Part shown: one piece after another, positions 11,728 through 22,230 of the stretch | Layout of the letters: every line of letters begins with the position of its first letter | How positions within the stretch are numbered: position 1 is the first letter of the stretch | Assembly (NCBI GenBank): GCA_037576195.1 | Contig: CM075103.1 | Location: 24,180,001-24,244,000 of the forward strand | Length of the DNA: 64,000 bases | Source of the DNA: Phytoseiulus persimilis | Taxonomy: Eukaryota; Arthropoda; Arachnida; Mesostigmata; Phytoseiidae | Direction: 5' to 3' | The notes under the pieces: generated by a model | Databases searched by the model: none | The model's input: only the letters and a program-made list of their open reading frames with translations | What the model was told of the DNA's origin: nothing | Position numbers and translations under genes: made by a program

Positions 11728-12258
11728 TCTATCATGAAAATCTATCATAAAAATTCCTGGAGGGGTGATTTCGAGACCAATAAGGCCATTACTTCCCAAC
11801 TCTGGAGGGGTGATTCCGAGACCAATCTGGCCATTACTTCCCAACTCTGGAGGGGTGATTCCGAGACCAATCTGGCCATTAGTTTCCAACTCTGGAGGGG
11901 TGATTACGAGACCAATCTGGCCTTCCGTTTCTAACTCTGGAGGGCTGATTCCGAGACCAATCCGACCATTAGTTTCCAACTCTGGAGGGGTGATTCCGAG
12001 ACCAATCTGAGCATTACTTCCCAACTCTGGAGGGGTGATTCCGGGACCGATCTGAGCATTACTTCTCGAAACCTTAATGCTGACCCAGTGAAGAGAAGGA
12101 AAAGTGCCTCGATCCCAGGTCAGAATCCTATCGAGAATCGGTGGCCACCCCCGAAGGTGTCCCGATGACACCGCATGTTAGGCAAGGTGTGTCTGTCAGC
12201 AGTAGACTCCCAAAGCAAGGGACGGGCCAGCCAGCGTAGTCGGCCGAAGGCCGGCTAG
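11728..12258 (+). mobile_element. Short Helitron copy (531 bp) with few 45-bp units
   Basis: It starts at the base after the previous CTAG with TCTATCATGAAAA, then TCTATCATAAAAATTCC, holds about seven 45-bp units, the same tail as 8318-8513, hairpin, and CTAG at 12255-12258. A complete small copy directly abutting its neighbour shows how unit number varies among copies of one family. Confidence 0.7.
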
Positions 12259-12573
12259 TCTATATATATAAAAATCCAGGGTCTGTTTGTTTGTTTGTTT
12301 GTTTGTCCTCAATAGGCTCCTCTGGTATTGATCGGATCGACTTGGAACAAACTGCATAATGTAGGGCGGCTCTCCGGGAAGGACATAGGCCACCCACCAC
12401 TCCCCCCCTCTTCCTCCCCTCCTCCCCCCCCTCGCGATTTACCCCAACTTTGACCCCCTCCATACTGTCATCCGCATCCAAATTCTGACGATAAGGTGCA
12501 CCGCCCCGTTATGACGCCAGCCAAACTCATCCCATCGTCATCGGATATCCTTCCCCACCTCCTCTCCTATACA
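12259..12573 (+). mobile_element. Helitron 5' end (A type), third copy
   Basis: Nearly identical to 8514-8828 (one difference noticed in the C-rich tract). Since the preceding tail is also identical to 8318-8513, a block of at least 0.5 kb (about 8275-8828 and 12020-12573) was duplicated recently. Confidence 0.75.
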
Positions 12574-14330
12574 TCTATCATAAAAATCTATCATAAAAAT
12601 TCCTGGAGGGGTGATTTCGAGACCAATAAGGCCATTACTTCCCAACTCTGGAGGGGTGATTCCGAGACCAATCTGGCCATTACTTCCCAACTCTGGAGGG
12701 GTGATTCCGAGACCAATCTGGCCATTAGTTTCCAACTCTGGAGGGGTGATTACGAGTCCAATCTGGCCTTTAGTTTCTAACTCTGGAGGGCTGATTCCGA
12801 GACCAATCCGACCATTAGTTTCCAACTCTGGAGGGGTGATTCCGGTGCCAATTTGACCATTAGTTTCCAACTCTGGAGGGGTGATTCCGAGACCAATCCG
12901 ACCATTAGTTTCCAACTTTGGAGGGGTGTTTCCGAGACCAATCCGACCATTAGTTTCCAACTTTGGAGGGGTGATTCCGAGACCAATCCGACCATTAGTT
13001 TCCAACTCTGGAGGGGTGATTCCGGTGCCAATTTGACCATTAGTTTTCAACTCTGGAGGGGTGATTCCGAGACCAATCTAGCCATTACTTTCCAACTCTG
13101 GAGGGGTGATTCCGAGACCACTCTGGCCATTACTTTCCAACTCTGGAGGGGTGATTCCGAGACCAATCTGGACATTACTTTCCAACTTTGTTTGGAGGGG
13201 TGATTCTGAGACCAATCCGACCATTAGTTTCCAACTCTGGAGGGGTGATTCCGGTGCCAATTTGACCATTAGTTTTCAACTCTGGAGGGGTGATTCCGGT
13301 ATCAATCTGGCCATTACTTTCCAACTCTGGAGGGGTGATTCCGAGACCAATCTGGCCATTACTTTCCAACTCTGGAGGGGTGATTCCGAGACCAATCTGG
13401 CCATTACTTTCCAACTCTGGAGGGGTGATTCCGAGACAAATCTGGCCATTACTTTCCAATAGGGGTCGCAGAATCGGGTATGATACCCGGTTCCGGACCC
13501 GGGTATCGGACCCGGGTACCCGGTTCCAGACGCGGGTACGGACCCGGGTAAATGAGGCGGGTTCTACGATGGCCGGGACCAATCTGGCCATTACTTTCCA
13601 ACTCTGGAGGGGTGATTCCGAGACCAATCTGAGCATTACTTCCCAACTCTGGAGGAGTGATTCCGAGACCAATCTGAGTATTACTTCCCAACTCTGGAGG
13701 GGTGATTCCGAGACCAATCTGAGCATTACTTCTCAACTCTGGAGGGGTGATCCCGAGACCAATCTGAGCATTACTTCCCAACTCTGGAGGGGTGATCCCG
13801 AGACCAATCTGAGCACTACTTCCCAACTCTGGAGGGGTGATTCCGAGTCCAAACTGACCATTACTTCCCAACTCTGGAGGAGTGATTCCGAGACCAATCT
13901 GAGCATTACTTCCCAACTCTGGAGGGGTGATTCCGAGACCAATCTGAGCATTACTTCCCAACTCTGGAGGGGTGATTCCGAGACCAATATGAGCATTACT
14001 TCCCAACTCTGGAGGAGTGATTCCGAGTCCAGTCTGAGCATTACTCCCCAACTCTGGAGGGGTGATCCCGAGACCAATCTGAGCATTACTTCCCAACTCT
14101 GGAGGGGTGATTCCGAGACCAATCTGAGCAATACTTCCCTACTCTGGAGGGGTTATTCCGAGACCAATCTGAGCATTCCTTCCCAGCTCTGGAGGGGTGA
14201 TTCCGAGACCAATCTGAGCATTACTTCCCAACTCTGGAGGAGTGATTCCGAGTCCAATCTGAGCATTACTTCCCAACTCTGGAGGGGTGATTCCGAGACC
14301 AATCTGAGCATTACTTCCCAACTCTGGAGG
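12574..14330 (+). repeat. Helitron B-type start and 45-bp array, about 37 units
   Basis: Begins with the doubled TCTATCATAAAAA start at 12574 and continues as array. The first half is the GGCCATTAGTTTCC subfamily and the second half (from 13600) the GAGCATTACTTCCC subfamily, so the array is a mosaic. It is broken at 13459-13575 by GC-rich DNA. It ends at 14330 in mid-unit (GGAGGACTCGAGCG) without a Helitron tail, so the 3' end is lost. Confidence 0.9.
13459..13575. repeat. GC-rich insert with repeated CCCGGGTA inside the array
   Basis: The array is interrupted inside a unit by about 117 bases containing repeated palindromic GGACCCGGGTA motifs (near 13495, 13510 and 13540) and related ATACCCGGTTCC forms. 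The array resumes with a complete phase (GGGACCAATCTGGCC). I do not recognise the insert. Confidence 0.7.
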
Positions 14331-14700
14331 ACTCGAGCGAAGCTTAGTCGGGCTAGGAATAGACCTGGTAGAGTAGACGGGGTGCTTGCGGTGTTTCTCT
14401 TCAGATATAGATCTAGAGAAGCGGCCGGATTTCGCTGCTAGGAAGCAACCAACGATTTTGCCATATTCTCCTGATTAGGCTCCGCCAGACGGTGCTTGCG
14501 GTGTTTCTCCATAGCCCCGACCGCGGTGTCGGCTTCGCCGCCTGCACATGTTGCACATGGGGGCACATCTGACTGCCTTCTGGCTACCAATTACAATGCA
14601 ATCTAATTGACGGCGTAGATGTGATCGTCTTTGGAGTGTACCGCTCGCGTGTGGTTCTCTTCAACTTCATGCCAATATAAGAGTGAGTCCTCCCGATACC
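14331..14700. other. 5' flank of the hAT gene
   Basis: No gene. The phrase GGTGCTTGCGGTGTTTCTC occurs twice (14380 and 14491), a short direct repeat about 110 bases apart. The hAT promoter may lie here but no terminal inverted repeat could be shown. Confidence 0.4.
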
Positions 14701-16950
14701 ATGTCATTCGCTGTTGTACTCGCCTACACTCCGGAACTCCGACCAGCCAAGATGAGCCAGCAGCTGAACTTTTCTGGGTTGCAACTCCCGTTCCAGGCTG
14801 ATCAAGGAGCCAACGATCCTTTTCGTCACGTGGTGACCTCGGTCCGTCTCGCCCTTTCGAGTTCGTTCTTCATGCCTGCATCGACGAACCCGGATGTCCA
14901 GAGAGCCGAGATTCTGGCCAGCAAATCTGTCAAGGCTCTGTGTCTGAAGTGCAATGCGGAAGGGAAATCCAAGCCGTTCAAGGTGAGCATTCTGACCAAG
15001 TCGAATCTCGATCGTCACCTGAGAACCGTTCATGGGCCAGAAATGGCGCTGGCACTCATTACGGATCACGAGCAGCGTAAACGCGAATACGGGCTCCGAA
15101 ACCTCACGCCAGCGCGCTTAAGTCGAGCCATAGGCCCAGCTCTACAATCGCTGTTTGATGAGCTCATCGTACGATACATCACAAAAAGTCTCGTCCCCCT
15201 GCGTGTCGTTGAACATCAAGCGTTCAGGGACCTGCTCAACTTCCTCGGATTGCAGCAACATTCATTGAGGATCATGAGTCGTCGTACCCTGGGCAGGAAA
15301 ATTGGCGACGCTTACAGCAGATCCGTGCACCAACTCCGTGAAGCCTTGGGAGAAGCGAGATGGGTGGCGACCACAGCCGACGTTTGGTCCGGTGGGCAGC
15401 GGAGCTTCCTGGGCGTGACTGTGCACTGGATCGATGCGAGGTACGTGCGGAGATTCGCTGTCCTAGCGTGTCGACGCTTCCACGCGTGCCACACGTTTGA
15501 CAAAGTCGCCGCGATGATCCAAAGCATCCACGATTCGTTCAACTTGCCACGCGAGAAGATCGTGGCAACTGTCACCGACAACGGATCCAACTTCGTCAAA
15601 GCGTTCCGCGAGTTCGGTGTGGCTGCTGAGAGCATCGTCTTCCAGGACTATTGGGATGTCAGAAACGATGAGGCAACGGAGGGGAATTCTTGACCTAATG
15701 TAGATGAAGAGGAACCCAAGCCAGTTGAATGTGAATGACTTTTCGGTGATTCAGCTCGGCCTGAAGGCGACCCGTTTTCGTCAGGGAGCGATCTGTCATC
15801 GATTGATGGTGATGCTTTACTGCAACCGCCAGAAGCTGGGTCCGAAGAAGAGTGTGAAGCAGAAGTAAACAATGCACCTCAGCAGTGGATACAGATCCGT
15901 GACGAAGAAGCCATCGTCTTACCATCGCACATAAGGTGTGCGGCGCACACGCTGTCGCTCTGTGCAACGAGCGACGTCAAAAACGTTCTGGATGCCAATC
16001 TCCCTCTGAAAGTTGTGCATGAGACTGCGATGGAGAGATGCAACGTGTTATGGAACCAGGGCCGTCGGCTGAGATGGGCTGAAATCATCAAAGCTCTCAC
16101 GGGGAAATCTTTGCTGAGGCCCGTCGTACCGCGTTGGAATACTTTGTATGACTCCCTGCGCATGGTGGTTGATTTGCGCGCGAGTCTCGGTTCGTTGAGG
16201 ACCAACCTGAACCTCAGAAAGTGCCTCACTTGGGATGATTTGTCATATCTCGAGGAATACCTGCGATGCGCCAAGCCTATTGCTGATGCGCTGGATATTC
16301 TCCAAGGAGAGCAGCAGGCCTTCTATGGCATCCTGCTCCCGAATCTCAGGGTGGTTCTCAACCAACTCGTTCGGCTAGATGGAGACGCAACCCTTCGGTG
16401 CTGCCAGCCTATGGTCCAAGGCTATTTGGTGAGTCTACAGCGGCGGTTCGCTCAAGAGCTCAATTGCTTCACCCAAGCGGGCGAGAGAGCCGCAATTGCC
16501 GCCGTATCGCTGCCACGCTTCAAGGGACGTTGGTTCACGTGCATCACGAAAACAGAGCAGGACCACATCCTCGAAAAGTTCAAGGGGCTCGTAGAGAAGC
16601 TACAGACGTCATCCAGTCCCGCAGAGCCGCAGCCCAGGGTTGCCGATGACGATGATGATTATTTCAACTTCGGTGAAGATGCATCAGCAGCCGAACTGTC
16701 ACAGGGAAGCGATTTGATCGTGCGCAGCTACACGAGAGATACTCGCCGAGAGCTCGCGATGCTGGCCGAATACCCACTTATTGAGGCTGCTTTCCGGGAA
16801 CTCAACACTGCGCCTCCGTCCAGCGCGCAGGTTGAGCGCCTCTTTTCCTCCGCCACCATGACCAACGCACCCAAGAGCAATCGCTTGAGCGACGAGATGT
16901 TCGAGCAGAGGGTGCTGCTCCGAGTCAACGAAACTTCCATGCTCGGGTGA
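14701..16950 (+). pseudogene. hAT-family transposase, nearly intact (two in-frame TGA)
   Basis: A single frame runs from ATG 14701 to the TGA at 16948, about 750 codons, interrupted only by TGA at 15691-15693 and 15736-15738, both in an acidic linker. Order of parts: BED-type zinc finger near residues 80-115 (LCLKCN ... HLRTVH), the hAT catalytic region with TTADVWSGGQRSFLGVTVHW and VTDNGSNFVKAF, the insertion-domain motif IRCAAHTLSLC (15935 on), and the C-terminal dimerisation domain (PPSSAQVERLFSSATM, 16810-16860). hAT transposases excise and insert with 8-bp target duplications. The ORF is also open to 14683 without an ATG. Because both stops sit together in the linker and the rest is clean, this is a young loss or the linker is spliced out; GT-AG joints there were not resolved. 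Confidence 0.88.
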
Positions 16951-17463
16951 TGTGAGTACGAGGAGTCTCTTATACATATGGACACGCCAGAGGAATCATT
17001 GAAACACCCAACTGATGCGTCGTTCCTGGTTCATCCGATTATTTTCTTCTCCTTATCCCAGTTGGAGCGGCTCGCCTCAGGGCATCCGCACATCCGGTCC
17101 TCCGGCTGATCCCTCGTCATGAAGATTCGGCCATCACTCCACACCAGGGTGATGTTGAAGAAGCTCTCTCTGGCAAACCCGACTGTGGGTAAGCTGTTGC
17201 CCAATAATTAGGGAGCTCATCGGCGAGGCGAGTCGGGAAAGCTGAAGCCAGCCTTCCTCCAAACAGCATCGAATTCGAGTATTTCCCAAATATTAATAAA
17301 TAATAATAAATGCAAATCGAATCCGTTGATTGGCGAGATCTCTCTCGATGGATAGATAGACAGCCTAAGTGATCTGCACTGTCGACATCACACGCAGTGG
17401 TGCCCTCTCTTTCTCTCGTTTGTCCGTCGGTTCCGCTGGCATTGTCGTTTGTGGTGGTGTGGT
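16951..17463. other. 3' flank of the hAT gene with AATAAA signals
   Basis: AATAAA occurs at 17295-17300 and again at 17305-17310, about 350 bases past the hAT stop, and could serve its mRNA 3' end. No other feature recognised before the next array. Confidence 0.4.
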
Positions 17464-18013
17464 TCTTCCAGAGTTGGAAACTAATGCTCAGATTGGTCTC
17501 GGAATCACTCCTCCAGAGTTGGGAAGTAATGCTCAGATTGGTCTCGGAATCACCCCTCCAGAGTTGGAAAGTAATGCTCAGATTGGTCCCGGAATCACTC
17601 TCCAGAGTTGGGAAGTAATGGTCAGTTTGGTCTCGGAATCACCCCTTTAGAGTTGGGAAGTAATGCTCAGATTGGTCTCGGAATCACCCCTCCAGAGTTG
17701 GGAAGTAATGCTCAGATTGGACTCGGAATCACTCCTTCAGAGTTGGAAAGTAATGCTCAGATTGGTCTCGGAATCACCCCTCCAGAGTTGGGAAGTAATG
17801 CTCAGATTGGTCTCGGAATCACCCCTCCAGAGTTGGGAAGTAATGCTCAGATTGGTCTCGGAATCACCCCTCCAGAGTTGGACACTAATGGTCAGATTGG
17901 TCTCGGAATCACTCCTCCAGAGTTGGGAAGTAATTCTCAGATTGGACTTGGAATCACTCCTCCAGAGTTGGGAAGTAATGCTCAGATTGGTCTCGGAATC
18001 ACCCCTCCAGCTT
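17464..18013 (-). repeat. 45-bp minisatellite array, reverse orientation, about 12 units
   Basis: Same unit as in the Helitrons but on the opposite strand (plus strand reads GGTCTCGGAATCACCCCTCC). One unit near 17600 has lost a base, shifting the frame, which shows that the frame is not under selection. No Helitron 5' or 3' end is visible on either side. Confidence 0.93.
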
Positions 18014-18099
18014 TTGAAATTTCTGATTCGACGGTTTTTGATTCGATTCACTTTCGATTCGATGTTTCTTGATTCGAATCTGCCCAACTCTGATTCAGA

Positions 18100-18778
18100 C
18101 CCCGAGCCGCCTTTTTCATATAGGGTGCAGCATCGGTAACGAAGAGCATCACGTTATCATGCCTGATACCATCGGGCCATAACAACGTCAGCGAGTTTGT
18201 GAAGGTTTGAGCGATGCTTGCGTGGTTGGTGTGCTCCACTTCAGCCGAAGATAACAGGAAGGGGCTGGAGGATCGCTCTGGTGTCATACAACCAACAATC
18301 GTGTTCACAACAAACCGACCTCTTACATCGGTTGTCTCATCAACTGAGATCCAAATTCGATTGTTTCCGACAGCGTGCCGGATCTTCCCTATGGTTGCAT
18401 CATACAGCTTTCTCAAGTAACCTTTGCGCAGCGTTGTGTGGTCGGGAACCTCATTCTTACAATACATTTGCAGAAATTTACGGAAGGACGTATCCTGAGT
18501 TTTGTAGAGCGGTATATTCGATGCAACCAGCATCGTACAGAGGTCAATGTTAAACACGCTCTCCCTGCTCGGCGTTGCATCTATTTCTTGTGTCCAGCGC
18601 TTTCGACGTGTTGCTGGACGTAATATTTCTTCTCATTGTTCACTTTTTTTTCACATAACTTACAAGTCAACACCTTTCCATCGGTCATAAACGCTTCGCT
18701 CCCGAACTCCTCGACGTATCGCTGCAATCTGCTCCTCAGGCTCTTCGCTTGCTTCGGCATCGTCACAACATCAACCAC
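18100..18778 (-). pseudogene. BED zinc finger / hAT-like transposase, 5' half only
   Basis: Minus strand: 18778-18581 encodes a basic N-terminus and a BED-like finger (CKLCEKKVNN ... HVESAGHK). A one-base shift near 18580 leads into the frame of 18557-18100 with SFRKFLQMYC, then WISVDETTDVRGRFVVNTIVG and the VTDAAPYMKKA motif, typical of the first half of a hAT transposase. The frame leaves recognisable sequence near 18100 and the C-terminal half, with the dimerisation domain, is absent. It is a different family from the gene at 14.7 kb. Confidence 0.78.
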
Positions 18779-19625
18779 GCCAGTAAAATCGCACTGGGTT
18801 GCGCACTAGGTGTCGAGGAATCAGTGTCAAGATTGAGAACGAAAATGAGCATTGACTGAGTCGAGCGAATCAAGTGTATCACCTAACGAGTGCCGCTGTC
18901 GTGGCAGGTCCTTTCTGTCATTGCTCCACGTGTGTGTTGGGCAGCATTGAAAGTGACTCTGTCGTGCACCTATCACACCCGCTCTATCACCGCAACGATG
19001 CGCTAACATTCGAGAGCTCCAGTTTTCGGTTCCTCGACAACTGCCAATTCTGGAAGCAACAATGTGAGGATGCTGCGGGGCTGAATCGCAAAGCTCTGTT
19101 CACAACGAATCCGGAATCATCCGATACACATGTGAACCGAAAGTCGGCTCTCAAAGGAAAATATGGCCTTGATCTTGGTATCTTTTCGGCTCATTCCCCG
19201 GAGACACGCGTTAACTGCGCCGCGGCGTCAATCGGAGATTGAGTGAGGTTAGGTCACGGCTTGGGCGAGTGAGCGGATCGACAGCCAGCGCGTTCGACAT
19301 TATGCGGGGGATTCGGTGAGATTAGGTTATGGCTCCTGATGCCCCCAAGGCCTGGTTGACGCTATGGCCTGTAGCTGACGGCGAGGGCCGGTTGACGCCG
19401 TGGCCCTTCCTCGGAACGTCGAGCCAGCGCAACGCAACGAGAAAAACATGAAAATAGGCAAAATGCCTAGTGAGAAACAGAAATAGGCAAGATGCTGAGG
19501 CAAACCCCGAAATAGGCATTTTCAGGCATATATGGCATTTTGGCTGAACTTCTAGGCCAGAGGTCGTCAAACTTTTCCGACATCGACACCGCAGGGTGTC
19601 GAGGGGTGCCGCAGACGGAGAGATT
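18779..19625. other. No gene recognised
   Basis: An open plus frame at 18874-19242 has no family motif. Short GAGGTTAGGTCACGG and GAGATTAGGTTATGG runs at 19240-19330, with GCGGGGGATTCGGTGAG, resemble the 87-bp repeat at 37943-38248, so a diverged copy of that repeat lies here. Confidence 0.4.
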
Positions 19626-19905
19626 CCTATCTGACCATTACTTTCGAAGTCTGGAGGGGTGATTCCGAGACCAATCTGAACATGACTTTCCAAGTCTGGA
19701 GGGCTGATTCCGAGACCAATCTGAGCATTACTTTCGAAGTCTGGAGGGGTGATTCCGAGACCTATCTGAGCATCACTTTCCAACTCTGGAGGGGTGATTC
19801 CGAGGCCAATCTGAGCATTACTTTCGAAGTCTGGAGGGGTGATTCCGAGGCCAATCTGAGCATTACTGTCCAACTCTGGAGGGGTGATTCCGAGATCAAT
19901 CTAAC
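19626..19905 (+). repeat. 45-bp minisatellite array, about 6 units, TTTCGAAGTC subfamily
   Basis: Units carry CTTTCGAAGTCTGGAGGGG, a variant otherwise found (reversed) only in the 21.2-22.0 kb array, linking these two arrays as one subfamily. Confidence 0.9.
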
Positions 19906-19987
19906 TCTACGGATTTTTATTACTTTTGAAATTTGTTCCATGTCTTGTCTCTTCCTACGAAGTTATAGCATAGCAGTGTCGCGATAG

Positions 19988-20387
19988 AGAGCCCGAAGTA
20001 ACGAATGAGATCCTGTCACTGATGCCGTCGAATCTGTTGCATGGAGAACAAACGAGACCGGCGCTGCCGGAGTACGGGGGAACTCTAGAATCCGCGGAAT
20101 TGATGAATCCAACAATCTTGACCGCAAGATGGGTGCATCAGAACGACATCATGTCGGCTTTTTGGAAACGGTACAGGCGGGAGTGTTTGATGCAACTACG
20201 ATCGAACTTGGCGACAAGCCCAATCAAGAGTGGATCGCTGGAAGTGGGGATGGCCCGGGTGCAATCTTTTTATAGCGGGCAGAGATCCGATGGTCGGATG
20301 AGAACATGCATCGTAAAACTCACGAATGGGAAGACTCTGAGAAAGCCTGTTCAACTGCTGTACAAGCTAGAAATATCTGAGTACTGA
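19988..20387 (+). pseudogene. BEL/Pao retrotransposon, C-terminal end of integrase
   Basis: The frame from about 19988 reads EVTNEILSLMPSNLLHGEQT, then PALPEYG, MSAFWKRYRRECLMQLR and, after a spacer, MARVQSFYSGQRSDGRMRTC and KPVQLLYKLEI to the stop at 20385-20387. This matches the domain of unknown function at the C-terminus of BEL/Pao integrases (family pattern: A.FLIG, FW.RW..EYL, then GRDG..R...V.T..G...RP...L..L). Gag, protease, RT and the catalytic integrase core are missing. The fragment is joined at its 5' side to the minisatellite region. Confidence 0.72.
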
Positions 20388-21235
20388 GAATCGTAGTCCG
20401 GAGGGGCTGTCTCATGCTCTCAGTAGGGGGCTGGGTAGCCGATTGGGGCGGTTCGTGGCAGCCAAAAAATTCCAAAAATTGGAGAGCACTCCAAACATGA
20501 GAGCCCCGCATAAGCAGCCGATCCGATTTCCAACTCCGGTGCAATAGAATGTGGCATTCCTCGAGAGCATGTTCTTCTTCTCTGGCGGCGCGAAAACCTG
20601 ACACTCGTCGGAAGTGGAGGGAAAGAAGTAAAATGTTACCGAGATCGACAGAATCAAGATGTTAGGTAAAGCTATACGAACGTCAAGACTGCTACGACAA
20701 AATGATTATCACGTGCATTAAAGTGTATCCAGAACCGCCAGCGATTCGGCGGGAGTGTTAACAACTGTGCCAATGCAACCAGTCGAATTGGAAATTCCGT
20801 TAGTCGTCATGCCGGGCAGAGTTCAGACAGAGCCCGCCAGAGGGCGGCTGCTGCCGATTCCAAGTTTAGGCAGTGCTGCGGCGTCTAGGACAGACTTCCA
20901 AAGCTAGGTAGCGGTGCTTCAAATGTCTACGAGTTCCATTCGGAATACGAATCAAGCGAACGAGATCAATGAAGGAAGGTACCGGAGCGAAGCCTCGAAC
21001 CGGAAGCTGATGCCATGAAGTCGTCTGCATGGCGGCACGAGGAGTAAACAGTACATGTATTCAGTTGCAACTCGGCTCTCAATCCGGAAGGACGAGAGTC
21101 GCAAGTGTTAGGCTTGCAAAGTTCTGAAAAATCAGTTTCGGCGTTCTGGGGCGGCTGCGGCCCGTATGCCAACATTTCGTGCTTTACTTAATTCCCTGGG
21201 CTGGATTTTTGACAGGAATCATCCCCCCAGTTTCG
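20388..21235. other. Probable BEL/Pao 3' region; LTR not proven
   Basis: A purine-rich AGTAGGGGGCTGGG at about 20423-20437 lies just after the Pao stop and could be a polypurine tract. A 3' LTR should follow, but with no second LTR in the window its limits cannot be set. Nothing else recognised. Confidence 0.3.
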
Positions 21236-21990
21236 GAAAATCATGGTCAGATTGATCTCGGAATCACCCCTCCAGAGTTGGGAGGTAATGACCAGATTGG
21301 CCTAGGAATCACCCCTCCAGAGTTGGAAAGTAATGCTCAGATTGGCCTCGGAATCACCCCTCCAGACTTCGAAAGTAATGCTCAGATTGGCCTCGGAATC
21401 ACCCGTCCAGACTTCGAAAGTAATGCTCAGATTGGTCTCGGAATCACCCCTCCAGACTTCGAAAGTAATGCTCAGATTGGCCTCGGAATCACCCCTCCAG
21501 AGTTGGAAAGTGATGGTCAGATAGGTCTCGGAATCACCCCTCCAGACTTGGGAAGTAATGCTCAGATTGGCCTCGGAATCACCCCCCCAGACTTCGAAAG
21601 TAATGCTCAGATTGGTCTCGGAATCACCCCTCCAGACTTCGAAAGTAATGCTCAGATTGGCCTCGGAATCACCCCTCCAGAGTTGGAAAGTGATGGTCAG
21701 ATAGGTCTCGGAATCACCCCTCCAGACTTGGGGAGTAATGCTCAGATTGGCCTCGGAATCACCCCCCCAGACTTCGAAAGTAATGCTCAGATTGGTCTCG
21801 GAATCACCCCTCCAGACTTCGAAAGTAATGCTCAGATTGGCCTCGGAATCACCCCTCCAGAGTTGGACAGTAATGGTCAGATTGATCTCGGAAGCACCCC
21901 TCCAGAGTTGGAAAGTAATGGTCAGATCGACCTCGGAGTCACCTCCATAGACCCCCAGATATATGGTCAGATCGACCCCGGAATCACCTC
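21236..21990 (-). repeat. 45-bp minisatellite array, reverse orientation, about 17 units
   Basis: Plus strand reads CAGATTGGTCTCGGAATCAC and similar. A 180-bp (4-unit) higher-order block is tandemly repeated (about 21541-21720 and 21721-21900, nearly identical). Units decay gradually from 21890 on. Open frames on both strands follow from the period. Confidence 0.92.
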
Positions 21991-22019
21991 TTCGGGGCCC
22001 CAAAAGTATTGTCAGATCG

Positions 22020-22125
22020 ACACTCTCTGCCCCCCTGGCACCCATCGACACACCGCGACACCCCGCGACGCACTCGGCACCCTCGACACCCCGCGACACC
22101 CTTGGCACCCTCGGCACCCAGGTGT
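22020..22125. repeat. Short CGACACCCCGCGACACC-type tandem repeat
   Basis: Degenerate GC-rich repeats of about 12-27 bases (GGCACCC, CGACACCC and GCGACACCC units) fill the gap between the minisatellite and the truncated Copia LTR. Confidence 0.6.
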
Positions 22126-22164
22126 TTCGAGACACACAGTATGACGACCTCTGTTCTAGGCTCT

Positions 22165-22218
22165 AGTAATCACACTGACGAGTTTCAGATACCCGCAATA
22201 TTGCTAAATAATGCATCA
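22165..22218 (-). repeat. 3' LTR remnant of the Copia element (54 bp)
   Basis: Matches the outer end of the right LTR (31241-31294) with two differences noticed, then homology stops abruptly at 22165. The rest of the LTR and the expected left half of the split Tigger copy are missing, so a deletion or rearrangement joined the element to the minisatellite block. Confidence 0.8.
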
Positions 22219-22230
22219 TCCCCCTTTAGA
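22219..22230 (-). promoter_or_regulatory. Polypurine tract of the Copia element
   Basis: On the minus strand TCTAAAGGGGGA ends directly at the LTR start TGATGC. A purine run in this position primes plus-strand DNA synthesis in LTR elements. Confidence 0.75.
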
